Below, in pieces: positions 17,074 to 25,652 of a DNA stretch of 64,000 bases. The position numbers and the translations under genes were made by a program. The DNA lies in NCBI GenBank assembly GCA_910588425.1, contig CAJUPM010000009.1:1-64000 (forward strand), given 5' to 3'. The DNA is from an uncultured Christensenellaceae bacterium. Its GTDB lineage: Bacteria > Bacillota > Clostridia > Christensenellales > Christensenellaceae. Positions within the stretch are counted from its first letter, which is position 1; each line of letters opens with the position of its first letter. The notes under the pieces were generated by a model. It made no database searches and was not told the DNA's origin. It saw only the letters and a list, made by a program, of their open reading frames with translations.

Positions 17074-18437
17074 CAGAAGAGCTGTACCAGAGCGTCTGAG
17101 AGCGTGCGCACCGGGGCGAGCTCCAAATCCGTCTGCAAGCCCTTGGCGTTGGAGCTGGGCAGAATCGCCCGGTCCATGCCCATGCGCGCCGCCTCGGAAA
17201 GGCGCTTTTCCGCCTGGGAGATATGCCGGATCTCCCCCGTCAGGCCGATTTCGCCGAACAGCACGGTCCCCGGCCGGATGGGGCGGTTGCGAAAACTGCT
17301 GACGATGGCCGCGGCCAGCGCTAAATCCAGGGCGGGCTCGGCGACCTTCATGCCGCCGCCCACGTTGACGAACACATCCTGATTATACAGCTTGAGGCCG
17401 ATTTTCTTTTCCAGCACGGCGATGATCAGGCTCATGCGGTTGTAATCCACGCCGGTGGCCATGCGCCGGGGTGTGCCGAAGCTGGTCTCGCTGACCAGCG
17501 CCTCCACCTCCAGCATGACTGGGCGCGTCCCCTCCAGGGCGCAGTAGATGCAGGCGCCGGGCACGGCCTTTTCCCGGCTGCCCAGCAGAATGGCCGATGG
17601 GTTTGGCACCTCCCGCATGCCTAGATCGCCCATATCGAACACGCCGATCTCGTTGGTCGAGCCAAAGCGGTTTTTGACTGCCCGCAGAATCCGGAACGAG
17701 CTGGCCCGCTCGCCCTCGAAATACAGCACGGTATCCACCAGGTGCTCCAGCACCCGGGGGCCGGCGATGTTGCCGTCTTTGGTGACATGGCCGATGATAA
17801 ACAGGGCTGTGCCCGTGCTCTTGGCCATGCGCGCCAGCGCCGCGGCGCACTCCCGCACCTGGCTGACGCTGCCCGCCGCGGAGGTGATCTCCTCGTGGTA
17901 GATGGTCTGGATGGAGTCGATGATGAGAAAATCCGGCTTTTCCTGATGGATGGTGGCCAGGATGACCGAAAGGTTGGTCTCGGCCAAAAACTTCACCGGG
18001 GAGTTCAGCCCCAGCCGCTCTGCGCGCATGGCCACCTGCTCGCCGGATTCCTCGCCCGAGATATAGAGCACGCTGGCCCCCTGCGCCAGCCGATCCGCCA
18101 TCTGCAAAAACAGCGTGGATTTGCCGATGCCCGGCTCGCCCCCGGCCAGCACGACGCTGCCCGCCACGATGCCGCCGCCCAGCACACGGTCCAGCTCGCC
18201 GATGCCGGTTTTTCTTCTGGGCGCTTTTGTGCCCGCGATTTCCCGCAGCTGCACGGATTTGCCCGGCGCGGCCCCAGATGCGCCCGAACCCATGGCACTG
18301 CGGTGCGCCGGGGCGGCCTCTGCCGGAAGGTGCTCCTCCAGCGTATTCCAGCTGCCGCAGTTCGGGCATTTGCCCATCCACTTGGCGCACTCATAGCCGC
18401 ACTGCGTGCACTGATAAAAGCTTCTTTGCTTTGCCAT
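17073..18437 (-). CDS. radA: DNA repair protein RadA
   Basis: RadA is a RecA-like ATPase/helicase that promotes branch migration in recombinational repair. The 454-residue product has all family parts: the N-terminal zinc finger (C10, C13, C24, C27), Walker A GGEPGIGKST at about 100-108, the RadA-specific KNRFGSTNEIGVF motif, and a C-terminal Lon-protease-like domain lacking proteolytic function. The ATG overlaps the stop codon of the upstream propeller gene by one base (TAATG), indicating translational coupling. It is the last gene of an operon S4 protein-ispDF-propeller-radA and ends in a terminator. Confidence 0.96.
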   Translation of the reverse strand: MAKQRSFYQCTQCGYECAKWMGKCPNCGSWNTLEEHLPAEAAPAHRSAMGSGASGAAPGKSVQLREIAGTKAPRRKTGIGELDRVLGGGIVAGSVVLAGGEPGIGKSTLFLQMADRLAQGASVLYISGEESGEQVAMRAERLGLNSPVKFLAETNLSVILATIHQEKPDFLIIDSIQTIYHEEITSAAGSVSQVRECAAALARMAKSTGTALFIIGHVTKDGNIAGPRVLEHLVDTVLYFEGERASSFRILRAVKNRFGSTNEIGVFDMGDLGMREVPNPSAILLGSREKAVPGACIYCALEGTRPVMLEVEALVSETSFGTPRRMATGVDYNRMSLIIAVLEKKIGLKLYNQDVFVNVGGGMKVAEPALDLALAAAIVSSFRNRPIRPGTVLFGEIGLTGEIRHISQAEKRLSEAARMGMDRAILPSSNAKGLQTDLELAPVRTLSDALVQLF

Positions 18438-19588
18438 TATTTCACCTTCGCATATTTGACGACGTCCACATCTTTGGCACTGGTCACATCGTACCAGCAG
18501 ACCTCGCCGCCGCTGGCACTGGCCAGCATGCCCCGGGAGATGGACGTGTTGAGCTGGGCGGTTTTGCCCGTCTCGAAATCGTAGAGATAGAGATTGCCAT
18601 CTTTGGTATAGCAGAGGTAGCCATCGCCCATGCGGTAGTTGACCACCTCTTCAGCGATGAGCAGCGGCGCTTCGCCGTTCTCGCTCAGATAGATATCGTC
18701 TGCCGGGCCAGTGGCCGAGGAGAGAAAGGCGGTATAGCGGCCGGAGGTTTTGGGTGCATAGATATAGCGGCCCCACTCGTAGGTGTGCTCCTGGCCCGTC
18801 TCGACGGAGAGCAGGGTAACCCGGCTTTTCAGCAGGTCCCCCTCGGTATAGGAGACGGCATACGTCAGGATGCCGTCCTGAATATGCACGGCGCCGGAGG
18901 TTTCGGGCACGCCCTCGAACACTTTTACCGTTACGCCCTCCCGGGCCTGCAAATCGTAGAGATAGAGGCGGTCGGTCTCCTGCCCGGCCTGCTGCAAAAA
19001 GGCCAGATACTGCCCGTCCAGGCTGAGCTGGGGCAGCGCGAAAACGTAATCCTTGACGGCGAAAAATTCGCCCTTCTGCCTGTCGTAGGCGCAGACGCGC
19101 CCGCCGCCCCGGGAGGAGGAATCCACCCAGACGATATACTGCTCGCTCATTTGCAGCCAGGCGATATTCTCGTATTTGACGGGCACGCTGATCTCCTCGC
19201 TGGCGCCCTGCTCAATATGGTAGATCACCAGCCGGTTATACAGCACCACGCCGCTGGCTGTGGACGTGGAGGAAAAGACGATATCGCCGCCAAACAGGAA
19301 GGGGTCGTTGATGGTGTTATAGCGGATGGCGGCCTCGTTTTGCAGATTGCTCCAATCCTCCGCGCCCTCTGAGCTGACGCCCGAGGCTGGGTCCACAAAC
19401 GGCTTGGGATCCACGCTTTCCGGAATTTTCTCCTGCTGGCGCGGGCGGTGGACGGCGAAATAATAGACCGCCCCGGCAATCAAAAGAAGCGCAACGCAAA
19501 GCAGGGCAATTTTCAGGCCCATATGGTCCTTTTGCCCTTGCATGCTGATATGCCCTTTTTTGCTCCAACCCGAGCGAAACCGCTTCAT
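18437..19588 (-). CDS. Membrane-anchored beta-propeller protein (TolB/DUF5050-like)
   Basis: A 383-residue protein with a short basic cytoplasmic N terminus and one transmembrane helix at about 24-43 (GLKIALLCVALLLIAGAVYY), then an extracytoplasmic region. That region has repeated blades with YDRQKGEF, LYDLQAREG, LLSVETGQ and LYDFETGKT type turns, typical of TolB-like or PQQ-like propellers. The function is unknown; a surface interaction or sensing role is a guess. The ATG follows AAGGAGCGCGT. It lies 9 bp after ispDF and overlaps radA by one base, so it belongs to that operon despite no obvious functional link. Confidence 0.82.
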   Translation of the reverse strand: MKRFRSGWSKKGHISMQGQKDHMGLKIALLCVALLLIAGAVYYFAVHRPRQQEKIPESVDPKPFVDPASGVSSEGAEDWSNLQNEAAIRYNTINDPFLFGGDIVFSSTSTASGVVLYNRLVIYHIEQGASEEISVPVKYENIAWLQMSEQYIVWVDSSSRGGGRVCAYDRQKGEFFAVKDYVFALPQLSLDGQYLAFLQQAGQETDRLYLYDLQAREGVTVKVFEGVPETSGAVHIQDGILTYAVSYTEGDLLKSRVTLLSVETGQEHTYEWGRYIYAPKTSGRYTAFLSSATGPADDIYLSENGEAPLLIAEEVVNYRMGDGYLCYTKDGNLYLYDFETGKTAQLNTSISRGMLASASGGEVCWYDVTSAKDVDVVKYAKVK

Positions 19589-19597
19589 ACGCGCTCC

Positions 19598-20767
19598 TTA
19601 ATTTGGCTTTTGCTTTGTCATCAGGCAGGTCGCCGAGGCGGCGCAGGCCAGCCCCCCGCCCACGGCATCGAACTGCTCGGCCGTCTTTGCCTTGACGGAG
19701 ATGCTGCGCTGCTCCGCCCCCAGCGCCCTGGCCAGGCTATGGATGATCTTGCGCTTATACGGCGAGAGCTTGGGCTTTTCCAGGAAAACCGTGGTATCCA
19801 GGTTGACCAGCGCATAGCCCTCGGCCTGCAGCATGGCCCAGACCTGCTCCAGCAGCTTCATGCTGTCTGCGCCCCGGTAGGCCGGGTCTGTATCCGGGAA
19901 AAACTCGCCGATATCCCGCTGGCCGGCCGCGCCCAGCAGGGCATCGATGACGGCATGGGCCAGCACATCCGCATCCGAATGGCCATCCAGCCCGAACCTG
20001 CTCTCGATGCGCACGCCGGCCAGCAGAAACGGCCTGCCCTCCTTTAGCGCATGGATATCATAGCCCTGGCCGATGCGCAGATCCCGCACGCCCAGCACTT
20101 CCTGCGTCCCCCGGACGATATCCTTGGGATGCGTCAGCTTGAAATTGTTGCCGCCGGATACCACCAGCCGCGGATGCAGGCCCAGCCGCTCCACCAGAGA
20201 GGAATCGTCCGTGCCAAGAAAGCCGTCTGCCAGGGCCTTCTCGTAAGCCAGCTTCAAAATCTCCCGGGGGAAGACCTGCGGCGTCTCGACCAGCACCAGC
20301 CGGTTGCGGTCCAGCGTGCGCAAAAAGCAGCCTTCTGCATCCGCCAGCTTGACGGTATCCGTGCACCAGCAGCCGGCCACGCCGCTGCCATGCTGGACGC
20401 AGCTGCGCACACAGTTTTCGATGAGCTCGGGCGTGGTAAAGCACCGGGCGCCGTCCATCACGGCCAGAATATCGCAGTCCGAAGAGGCGGCCAGAATGCC
20501 GCTGTAGGCCGAATCCTGCCGCGTCGCCCCGCCGGAAGCCAGAATCACTTCCCCTTCCGGGAAGATGGCATCCGCAATCTCCCGCATCTGCTCGCGCTCG
20601 CTGTCTTTGCAGACCAGCACCACCTCATCCAGGCAGGCGGCCTCCCGGCAGCTTTGCAGCGTCAGCTCCAGCGGCGTCTTGTTCGCCAGGCTCAGCAGCA
20701 TCTTGTTTTTATCCGCGCCAATGCGCGTCCCCCGGCCCGCGGCCAGCACAATTCCCGCCACCTTCAT
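19598..20767 (-). CDS. ispDF: Bifunctional IspD/IspF isoprenoid biosynthesis enzyme
   Basis: Fusion of two non-consecutive steps of the MEP pathway. Residues 1 to about 225 are IspD (CDP-ME synthase) with GIVLAAGRGTRIGADKNKML near the N terminus. Residues from about 229 on are IspF (MECDP synthase) with metal ligands D237 and H239 in GYDIHAL and H271 in LAHAVID, plus DIGEFFPDTD. The 389-residue length equals the sum of the two. The start ATG overlaps the S4 gene stop (ATGA), giving translational coupling. Fused IspDF occurs in scattered bacteria, so this is a useful lineage marker. It makes precursors of undecaprenyl phosphate and other isoprenoids. Confidence 0.95.
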   Translation of the reverse strand: MKVAGIVLAAGRGTRIGADKNKMLLSLANKTPLELTLQSCREAACLDEVVLVCKDSEREQMREIADAIFPEGEVILASGGATRQDSAYSGILAASSDCDILAVMDGARCFTTPELIENCVRSCVQHGSGVAGCWCTDTVKLADAEGCFLRTLDRNRLVLVETPQVFPREILKLAYEKALADGFLGTDDSSLVERLGLHPRLVVSGGNNFKLTHPKDIVRGTQEVLGVRDLRIGQGYDIHALKEGRPFLLAGVRIESRFGLDGHSDADVLAHAVIDALLGAAGQRDIGEFFPDTDPAYRGADSMKLLEQVWAMLQAEGYALVNLDTTVFLEKPKLSPYKRKIIHSLARALGAEQRSISVKAKTAEQFDAVGGGLACAASATCLMTKQKPN

Positions 20768-21006
20768 TCGATCACCTCATACATGCGCTCGGCGTCTTCC
20801 TTCTTGGTGGATTCCCTTAGCTCTTTGACGCGCACTTTAAGCGGCCGGGCGCCAAAGCCGACGGTGATTTCATCGCCCACTTTGAGCCGATAGCCCGGCT
20901 TGACCTCTTTTCCGTTCACGCTAATGCGCCCGCCATCCGCCGCAGAGGCCGCAACCGTGCGCCGCTTGATGATCCGGGAGACTTTCAGAAATTTATCTAC
21001 TCTCAA
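20764..21006 (-). CDS. rqcP: S4-domain RNA-binding protein, RqcP/YabO type
   Basis: An 80-residue protein consisting of a single S4 domain: RVDKFLKVSRIIKRRTVAA, then GRISVNGKEVKPGYRLKVGD. This matches the YabO/RqcP family, which in Bacillus acts with RqcH in ribosome-associated quality control, stabilising tRNA on obstructed 50S subunits during Ala-tailing. The start is TTG at 21004-21006, with AAAGGATGG suitably upstream; a longer frame to 21108 would not start with a family residue. In Bacillus it also lies beside mazG; here HU lies between. Assignment beyond the S4 family rests on length and context. Confidence 0.85.
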   Translation of the reverse strand: MRVDKFLKVSRIIKRRTVAASAADGGRISVNGKEVKPGYRLKVGDEITVGFGARPLKVRVKELRESTKKEDAERMYEVIE

Positions 21007-21172
21007 AACAGTCCATCCTTTTTTTGCTTTTGCCCGCCGCAGCTTCCATTTGCGGGGGGCAGCTTCCAACCTGATTATAAACAAAACACGCCCATCTGGC
21101 AAATCCATGGCGAATTTTGCGGCATAGTTTTACACCCTGTTCATATTTGCCCTGCCGGGGGCGCAAAAGCGC

Positions 21173-21204
21173 AGCAAAAAGGCCCGCGGGAAGCGGGCCT
21201 TTGC
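21173..21204 (-). terminator. Rho-independent terminator of HU
   Basis: GCAAAGGCCCGC paired with GCGGGCCTTTTTGC on the minus strand, 5-base loop, stem 21178-21187 with 21193-21202, ending in a T run. It lies about 14 bp past the HU stop. Confidence 0.85.
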
Positions 21205-21217
21205 ACAAAACTAGTTG

Positions 21218-21490
21218 TTATTTTACAGCGTCTTTGAAAGCTTTTCCTGCTTTGAAAGCGGGAACTGTGCATGCAGCGATCTCGATGGGCGCTTTGGTCA
21301 GCGGGTTGATGCCCTTTCTGGCGGCGCGCTCTCTGGATTCAAAAGTGCCGAAGCCGACGATCTGGACTTTCTCGCCCTTGCCGATCTCCTCGACGATGGT
21401 TTCGGTCATGGCGACCAGAGCCTTCTCTGCATCTTTCTTGGAAAGATCTGCCTTTGCTGCGATTGCTGCAATCAATTCTGTTTTATTCAA
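21218..21490 (-). CDS. hup: DNA-binding protein HU
   Basis: HU is a small histone-like dimer that bends and compacts DNA. The 90-residue product starts NKTELIAAIAAKADLSKKDAE after a TTG-encoded Met, and has the diagnostic GFGTFESRERAARKGINPLT and the arm region ending PAFKAGKAFKDAV. The start is TTG at 21488-21490 because AAAAGGAGGAG lies directly upstream; the longer ORF to 21568 has no homology. It is monocistronic, with its own promoter (21560-21588) and terminator. Confidence 0.96.
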   Translation of the reverse strand: MNKTELIAAIAAKADLSKKDAEKALVAMTETIVEEIGKGEKVQIVGFGTFESRERAARKGINPLTKAPIEIAACTVPAFKAGKAFKDAVK

Positions 21491-21559
21491 CGTAGTTCTC
21501 CTCCTTTTAAATTGACGAGTTCTTTTCTGCGCCGCCCCATGGGGACAAGCGTCATGAAG

Positions 21560-21588
21560 ATTATACACGGCTTTTTTCCCTAATACAA
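21560..21588 (-). promoter_or_regulatory. Promoter of HU
   Basis: TTGTAT (21583-21588), a 17-bp spacer and TATAAT (21560-21565) on the minus strand, about 70 bp upstream of the TTG start. The -35 box overlaps the end of the space after mazG. Confidence 0.72.
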
Positions 21589-21595
21589 GCCTTTT

Positions 21596-23008
21596 TCAGC
21601 TTTTTTTACACTTTTTAGTCTGGTTCCAGAGGGCATCCTGCTCCGTGAGCGGCATTTTTGCCAGATCCTGGCCCTGCTCTTTGGCAAGACTTTCCATTTT
21701 TGCCATGCGGTCCGCGAATTTGCGGCAGGCGGCCAGCAGAGCGGGCTCGGCCTCGATGCCCAGCTTGCGCAGCAGGTTGACGGCGGAAAACAGCAGATCC
21801 CCCGCCTCCTCCTGGGCATCGCCCGCCCCGGCCAGGGCTGCGCACAGCTCTTCTATCTCCTCGCGCACCTTTTCCAGCGCGCCCTCGTAGTTTTCCCAAT
21901 CGAAGCCGATCTGCGCGGCCTTTTTCTGGATCTTCTGGGCGCGGATGAGCGCAGGCATGCCCGCCGGGACATCCGCCAGGCTTTGGGCCAGCGATTTCTG
22001 CGCTTTTTCCTGCCGCTTGATGGCCTCCCAGTTTTTCATCACTTCGCCGGAATCTTTTACCGCTGTATCCCCAAAAATATGGGGGTGGCGCCGGATCATC
22101 TTGCGGCAGATGCCGTCTGCCACATCCAGGGCATCGAACTGCCCATGCTCACCCGCGATGGCCGCGTGCATGACGACTTGCAGCAGCACATCCCCCAGCT
22201 CATCCGCCAGGGCAAATTCATCCCCGGCATCGATGGCCTCCAGCACTTCGTAGCACTCCTCGATGAGGCAGGTGCGCAGGGACTCGTGCGTCTGTTCCCG
22301 ATCCCAGGGGCAGCCATCCGGCGCGCGCAGACGGGCGATGACGGCCAGCAGATCCGAAAAATCGTAGCAGGCTTTCTGCTCAAAAACCGGCTTATCCAGC
22401 ACCAGGGCCGTGCTGTAATCGAAATCCGGGAAGGAGGGGAAATCCCGGAGCGGCAGATCCACCCGCCGCCCCATATGCACCAGATGGCAGGGGGCATCGG
22501 CGGGGTAGAACCGGGAGAGCGCCGAGAAGAGCTCTGCCGCCAGATAGGGGTTATCCAGCTCGGTCAGCACCAGACCGCTATCCCCCGTAAAGCCGCTTTG
22601 CTCGAATTCAGACGCCGGGCAGCAGAGCACTGCGCCGGGACTGCACGCGCCGGCGCAGAGGGCCAGCGCGGCCTCTCCAAAGCCCATGCCCGGCAGAATT
22701 TCTTCTACCAGCCCTTCGGCCGCCAGCGCCGCGGCCAGCTTATGCTGGGAAAGCTCCCCCATCAGGCAGAGCGCCGCATCCGACATTTTGCGTAGATGCG
22801 CCAGCGCCAGAGTTACCAGCTCCTCGAAATCCTCGGCCTGCTCATAGAAGGCGTCCAGCGTCTCAAAGCAAATGCCCTGTTCGCGGAGCCAATCCGCCAG
22901 CGGGATGCGGCCCGTCTGCAAGACGAGCTGCCCTGCGGCCCTCATTTGCTCCCATGCCCCAAGCGAGAGGCTCTCCGCCGCCCCAATTCCAATTCCGATG
23001 AGTTTCAT
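21596..23008 (-). CDS. mazG: Nucleoside triphosphate pyrophosphohydrolase MazG (YabN-type fusion)
   Basis: A 470-residue protein with an N-terminal tetrapyrrole-methylase-like domain (about 1-225) and a C-terminal duplicated MazG domain. MazG hydrolyses NTPs to NMP and pyrophosphate and is thought to clean nucleotide pools. The metal-binding pairs are visible: EECYEVLEAID with DELGDVLLQVV, and a second set REEIEELC with EEAGDLLF. DGCPWDREQTH is the usual MazG opening. In the methylase half, the normal glycine-rich opening is GIGIGAAES and the SAM-loop proline motif is not apparent, so this half may be degenerate. The order fits the B. subtilis spoVT-yabM-yabN cluster. Confidence 0.92.
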   Translation of the reverse strand: MKLIGIGIGAAESLSLGAWEQMRAAGQLVLQTGRIPLADWLREQGICFETLDAFYEQAEDFEELVTLALAHLRKMSDAALCLMGELSQHKLAAALAAEGLVEEILPGMGFGEAALALCAGACSPGAVLCCPASEFEQSGFTGDSGLVLTELDNPYLAAELFSALSRFYPADAPCHLVHMGRRVDLPLRDFPSFPDFDYSTALVLDKPVFEQKACYDFSDLLAVIARLRAPDGCPWDREQTHESLRTCLIEECYEVLEAIDAGDEFALADELGDVLLQVVMHAAIAGEHGQFDALDVADGICRKMIRRHPHIFGDTAVKDSGEVMKNWEAIKRQEKAQKSLAQSLADVPAGMPALIRAQKIQKKAAQIGFDWENYEGALEKVREEIEELCAALAGAGDAQEEAGDLLFSAVNLLRKLGIEAEPALLAACRKFADRMAKMESLAKEQGQDLAKMPLTEQDALWNQTKKCKKS

Positions 23009-23428
23009 GTGATCTCTCCTATTCCTTCGCCGGCTTCGCGCCCAGCCGCGCGGCGCCTAAAAACGGGCATTCCCTGCCAAAGTTTTCTGTTTTGCTCTGT
23101 GCGAGGCGGCCCCGATGCGGCCTGGAGGAGCAGCCCTGCTATTCACACACCAAAGCGCCGCCTGCGGTGCATTCGCAGGGCAAACTGCCCGGCCAAAACG
23201 CGCTCCCGGCCGGCGCGAATATGCCGCTTGCCGGATTTGCCGCCGTTTTGGGCCTGTCCAAAGCGCCGGACACTTTTTGGCCACAGCTGCGGGGCGTCGC
23301 TGCTCCCGCCGGAGCCCATCCAAATAAGCCCCGGGCGGCCCGCCGGATTCTGCGGTTTTCGCAGTATCCAAAGCCCCGTCTTCTGGTTTGCGACATTGGC
23401 CGCTTTCATTCGCCAAACTGTTTTCCTT

Positions 23429-23458
23429 ATTATACTACGCCTGGGCCCGCCCCTACAA
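23429..23458 (-). promoter_or_regulatory. Candidate promoter reading toward mazG
   Basis: TTGTAG (23453-23458) and TATAAT (23429-23434) separated by 18 bp on the minus strand. It would give a leader of about 420 nt before mazG unless a small gene lies between. Confidence 0.5.
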
Positions 23459-23469
23459 GGGCGCAAAAA

Positions 23470-23499
23470 AGAGGGCCTGCGCACCCGGCGCTGCCCTCT
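23470..23499 (-). terminator. Probable terminator of the isc operon
   Basis: Arms 23470-23476 and 23493-23499 (AGAGGGC with GCCCTCT), followed on the minus strand by a run of six Ts. It lies about 15 bp after the iscU stop. The loop is long with imperfect inner pairing. Confidence 0.65.
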
Positions 23500-23514
23500 C
23501 TTATCGGCAGAGGC

Positions 23515-23964
23515 CTAATAATCCTCCTGCTCCTCTTCCTCGCCCTCGTGAATATCGCTCTTGGGTTTTTCCAGCCCCTCGATTTTGATGCCTTTCTTCT
23601 CGGCATAATCCCAAAGGGCGGCATGGATGGCCTCCTCCGCCAGCAGGGAGCAATGCACCTTGACGGGCGGCAGGCCGTCCAGCGCTTCCATGACGGCGGC
23701 ATTGGTGATTTTCAGCGCATCCTCTATGCGCTTGCCCTTGACCAGCTCTGTGGCCATGCTGCTGGTGGCCACGGCGGCGCCGCAGCCGAAGGTTTTGAAC
23801 TTGACATCCCGGATGATGCCATCGTCATCGATATCCAGAAAAATGCGCATGATATCGCCGCACTTGGCGTTGCCCACCGTGCCCACGCCGCTGGCGTTCT
23901 CAATCTCTCCCATATTTCTCGGATGCTGGAAATGATCCATCACTTTTTCGCTGTATGCAGACAT
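23515..23964 (-). CDS. iscU: Fe-S cluster assembly scaffold IscU/NifU N-terminal type
   Basis: Scaffold on which IscS-derived sulfur and iron form [2Fe-2S]/[4Fe-4S] clusters. The 149-residue protein has the three cluster cysteines C35 (NAKCGD), C61 (TFGCGAAVA) and C105 (VKVHCSLL), plus D37. The C terminus is a short acidic tail with a run of Glu, absent from typical IscU. It lies 12 bp downstream of iscS, in an iscR-iscS-iscU operon. NifU-type (Clostridia) and IscU naming are interchangeable here; no C-terminal NifU domain is present. Confidence 0.95.
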   Translation of the reverse strand: MSAYSEKVMDHFQHPRNMGEIENASGVGTVGNAKCGDIMRIFLDIDDDGIIRDVKFKTFGCGAAVATSSMATELVKGKRIEDALKITNAAVMEALDGLPPVKVHCSLLAEEAIHAALWDYAEKKGIKIEGLEKPKSDIHEGEEEEQEDY

Positions 23965-23976
23965 TTGCCTTTCCTC

Positions 23977-25161
23977 CTATTTCGCGTTCTTTTTGACAAA
24001 ATCTTCATAGAGGGGCGACATGGCCCGAAGCTGCTCTATGATGCGCGCGGTGTTTTCCACGACGTAGTCCATCTGCTCTTTGGTATTGCTCTCGTTCAGC
24101 GTCAGCCGCAGAGAGCCGTGGGCGATTTCATGCGGCAGGCCGATGGCCAGCAGGACGTGCGAAGGGTCTAACGAGCCGGACGTGCAGGCCGAGCCGGATG
24201 AGCCGCAGATGCCCGCCATATCCAGCATCATCAGCAGGCTCTCGCCCTCCACAAACCGGAAGCAGAAGTTGGCGTTGCCCGGAAGGCGCTCCTCCGGATG
24301 CCCGTTCAGCCGGCTATAGGGAACCTTCTCCAGCATGTTTTTGATGAGATAGTCCCGAAGCTCCCGCTCTTTTGCCGTGCGCTCCGGCATGGTTTTCAGC
24401 GCGATTTCCGCCGCCTTGCCCAGCCCCACGATGCCCGGGACGTTTTCCGTGCCCGCCCGGCGCTTGCGCTCCTGGGCGCCGCCATGCACGAAAGAGCGCA
24501 GTTTCAGCCCCTTTCGGATATACAGAAAGCCGATGCCCTTGGGGCCGCTTAGCTTATGGCCGCTGGCCGAGAGCATATCGATGCACATCGCATCCACATC
24601 GATGGGAACCTGGCCATAGGCCTGGACGGCATCTGTATGGAAGAGCACGCCCGCCTGCCGGGCGATTTTGCCGATTTCGGCCACGGGCTCTATCGTGCCG
24701 ATCTCGTTGTTGGCAAACATGATGCTGATGAGGATGGTATCCGGCCGGATGGCGGCCTTCAGCTCGTCCAGCGAAATTCTGCCGTATTCATCCACGTCGA
24801 GATACGTTACCTCAAAGCCATGCTGCTCCAGATACTGGCAGGTATGCAGCACGGCGTGATGCTCGATTTTGCTCGTGATGATATGCTTTCCCTTTTTGGC
24901 ATACGCCTCGGCCGCGGCCTTGATGGCCCAGTTATCCGATTCGCTGCCGCCGGCCGTGAAGTAGATCTCCTCCGGCTTTGCCCCAAGCGAGCCCGCGATG
25001 ACTTCCCTTGCATGATCGACTGCCGCATGGCTCTCCTGCCCCAGGCTGTAGATGGTCGAAGGGTTGCCATAGTGCTGTGTGAAATACGGGAGCATCGCCT
25101 CCACCACTTCCGGGCGGGTAGCCGTCGTTGCGGCGTTATCTAAATAGATGACTTCCTGCAT
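23977..25161 (-). CDS. iscS: Cysteine desulfurase IscS/NifS
   Basis: PLP enzyme that takes sulfur from cysteine for Fe-S assembly and tRNA thiolation (MnmA, also in this window, needs such a donor). The 394-residue product starts MQEVIYLDNAATTATRPEVV. The PLP lysine is K203 in SASGHKLSGPKG and the catalytic cysteine is in GSSGSACTSGS. The start at ATG 25159-25161 follows AAAAGGAGAATAGCT; the longer in-frame ORF to 25353 overlaps iscR and has no family match. It directly follows iscR (2 bp gap). Confidence 0.96.
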   Translation of the reverse strand: MQEVIYLDNAATTATRPEVVEAMLPYFTQHYGNPSTIYSLGQESHAAVDHAREVIAGSLGAKPEEIYFTAGGSESDNWAIKAAAEAYAKKGKHIITSKIEHHAVLHTCQYLEQHGFEVTYLDVDEYGRISLDELKAAIRPDTILISIMFANNEIGTIEPVAEIGKIARQAGVLFHTDAVQAYGQVPIDVDAMCIDMLSASGHKLSGPKGIGFLYIRKGLKLRSFVHGGAQERKRRAGTENVPGIVGLGKAAEIALKTMPERTAKERELRDYLIKNMLEKVPYSRLNGHPEERLPGNANFCFRFVEGESLLMMLDMAGICGSSGSACTSGSLDPSHVLLAIGLPHEIAHGSLRLTLNESNTKEQMDYVVENTARIIEQLRAMSPLYEDFVKKNAK

Positions 25162-25163
25162 AG

Positions 25164-25625
25164 CTATTCTCCTTTTCCGCTCTCGCAAAAGCGCTTTGCG
25201 CCTTGCGCGCAGTTTCCTTCCTTTAAAAGCTCGGCGAGGAAAATCTCGTCGACCGTCTGGTTGATGCTCTTCGTGATGCGCTGCCAGACGTATTTGGTCA
25301 CGCAAGTCTCTTCCGCGGCGCAGGGCTGCCCTTCGCCCATCAGAGCCGAGCATTCCACCAGGTTTAAATCTCCCTCCAGCGCCCGCAGGATTTCTCCCAC
25401 CGAAATTTGCTCAGGCGCTCTGGCCAGGCGGTAGCCCCCGCCCGCGCCCCGGACGCTCTCGATGATGCCCGCTTTGCGCAGCAGGCTCATGAGCTGCTCC
25501 AGATAGCTTTCCGAGAGGTTTTGCCGCTGGGCGATGCTGCTGATGCAGACTGCGCCGCTCCGGCTGTTGGCCGCCAGATCCACGATGGCCCGCAGGCCGT
25601 ATCTGCCTTTTGTCGATAGTTTCAA
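25164..25625 (-). CDS. iscR: Rrf2/IscR-family transcriptional regulator
   Basis: A 153-residue winged-helix regulator of Fe-S biogenesis. The N terminus KLSTKGRYGLRAIVDLA is the family hallmark. Three cysteines lie as C-x9-C-x5-C in VECSALMGEGQPCAAEETC, the usual cluster-ligand region, so it probably senses Fe-S status (unlike cysteine-lacking CymR). I choose TTG 25623-25625 as start because it matches the family N terminus and GGAGG lies 10 bases upstream; GTG 25632-25634 is an alternative. It is first in the iscR-iscS-iscU operon and probably represses its own promoter through the site at 25653-25665. Confidence 0.92.
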   Translation of the reverse strand: MKLSTKGRYGLRAIVDLAANSRSGAVCISSIAQRQNLSESYLEQLMSLLRKAGIIESVRGAGGGYRLARAPEQISVGEILRALEGDLNLVECSALMGEGQPCAAEETCVTKYVWQRITKSINQTVDEIFLAELLKEGNCAQGAKRFCESGKGE

Positions 25626-25652
25626 ACTGCACACGCCTCCAATTCCCAGCAA

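Larger units (their letters stand above)
23009..23514. other. Intergenic region upstream of mazG with a candidate promoter
   Basis: A minus-strand promoter-like pair lies far from mazG: TTGTAG (23453-23458), 18 bp, TATAAT (23429-23434). It is followed by AAGGA and a TTG-initiated 119-codon frame (23057-23416), rich in Arg, Ala, Pro and Gly with no recognisable motif. That frame could be a real short protein or chance, since stops are rare at this GC content; I leave it uncalled. The left part (about 23009-23056) must hold the mazG ribosome binding site. The right end holds the iscU terminator. Confidence 0.4.
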
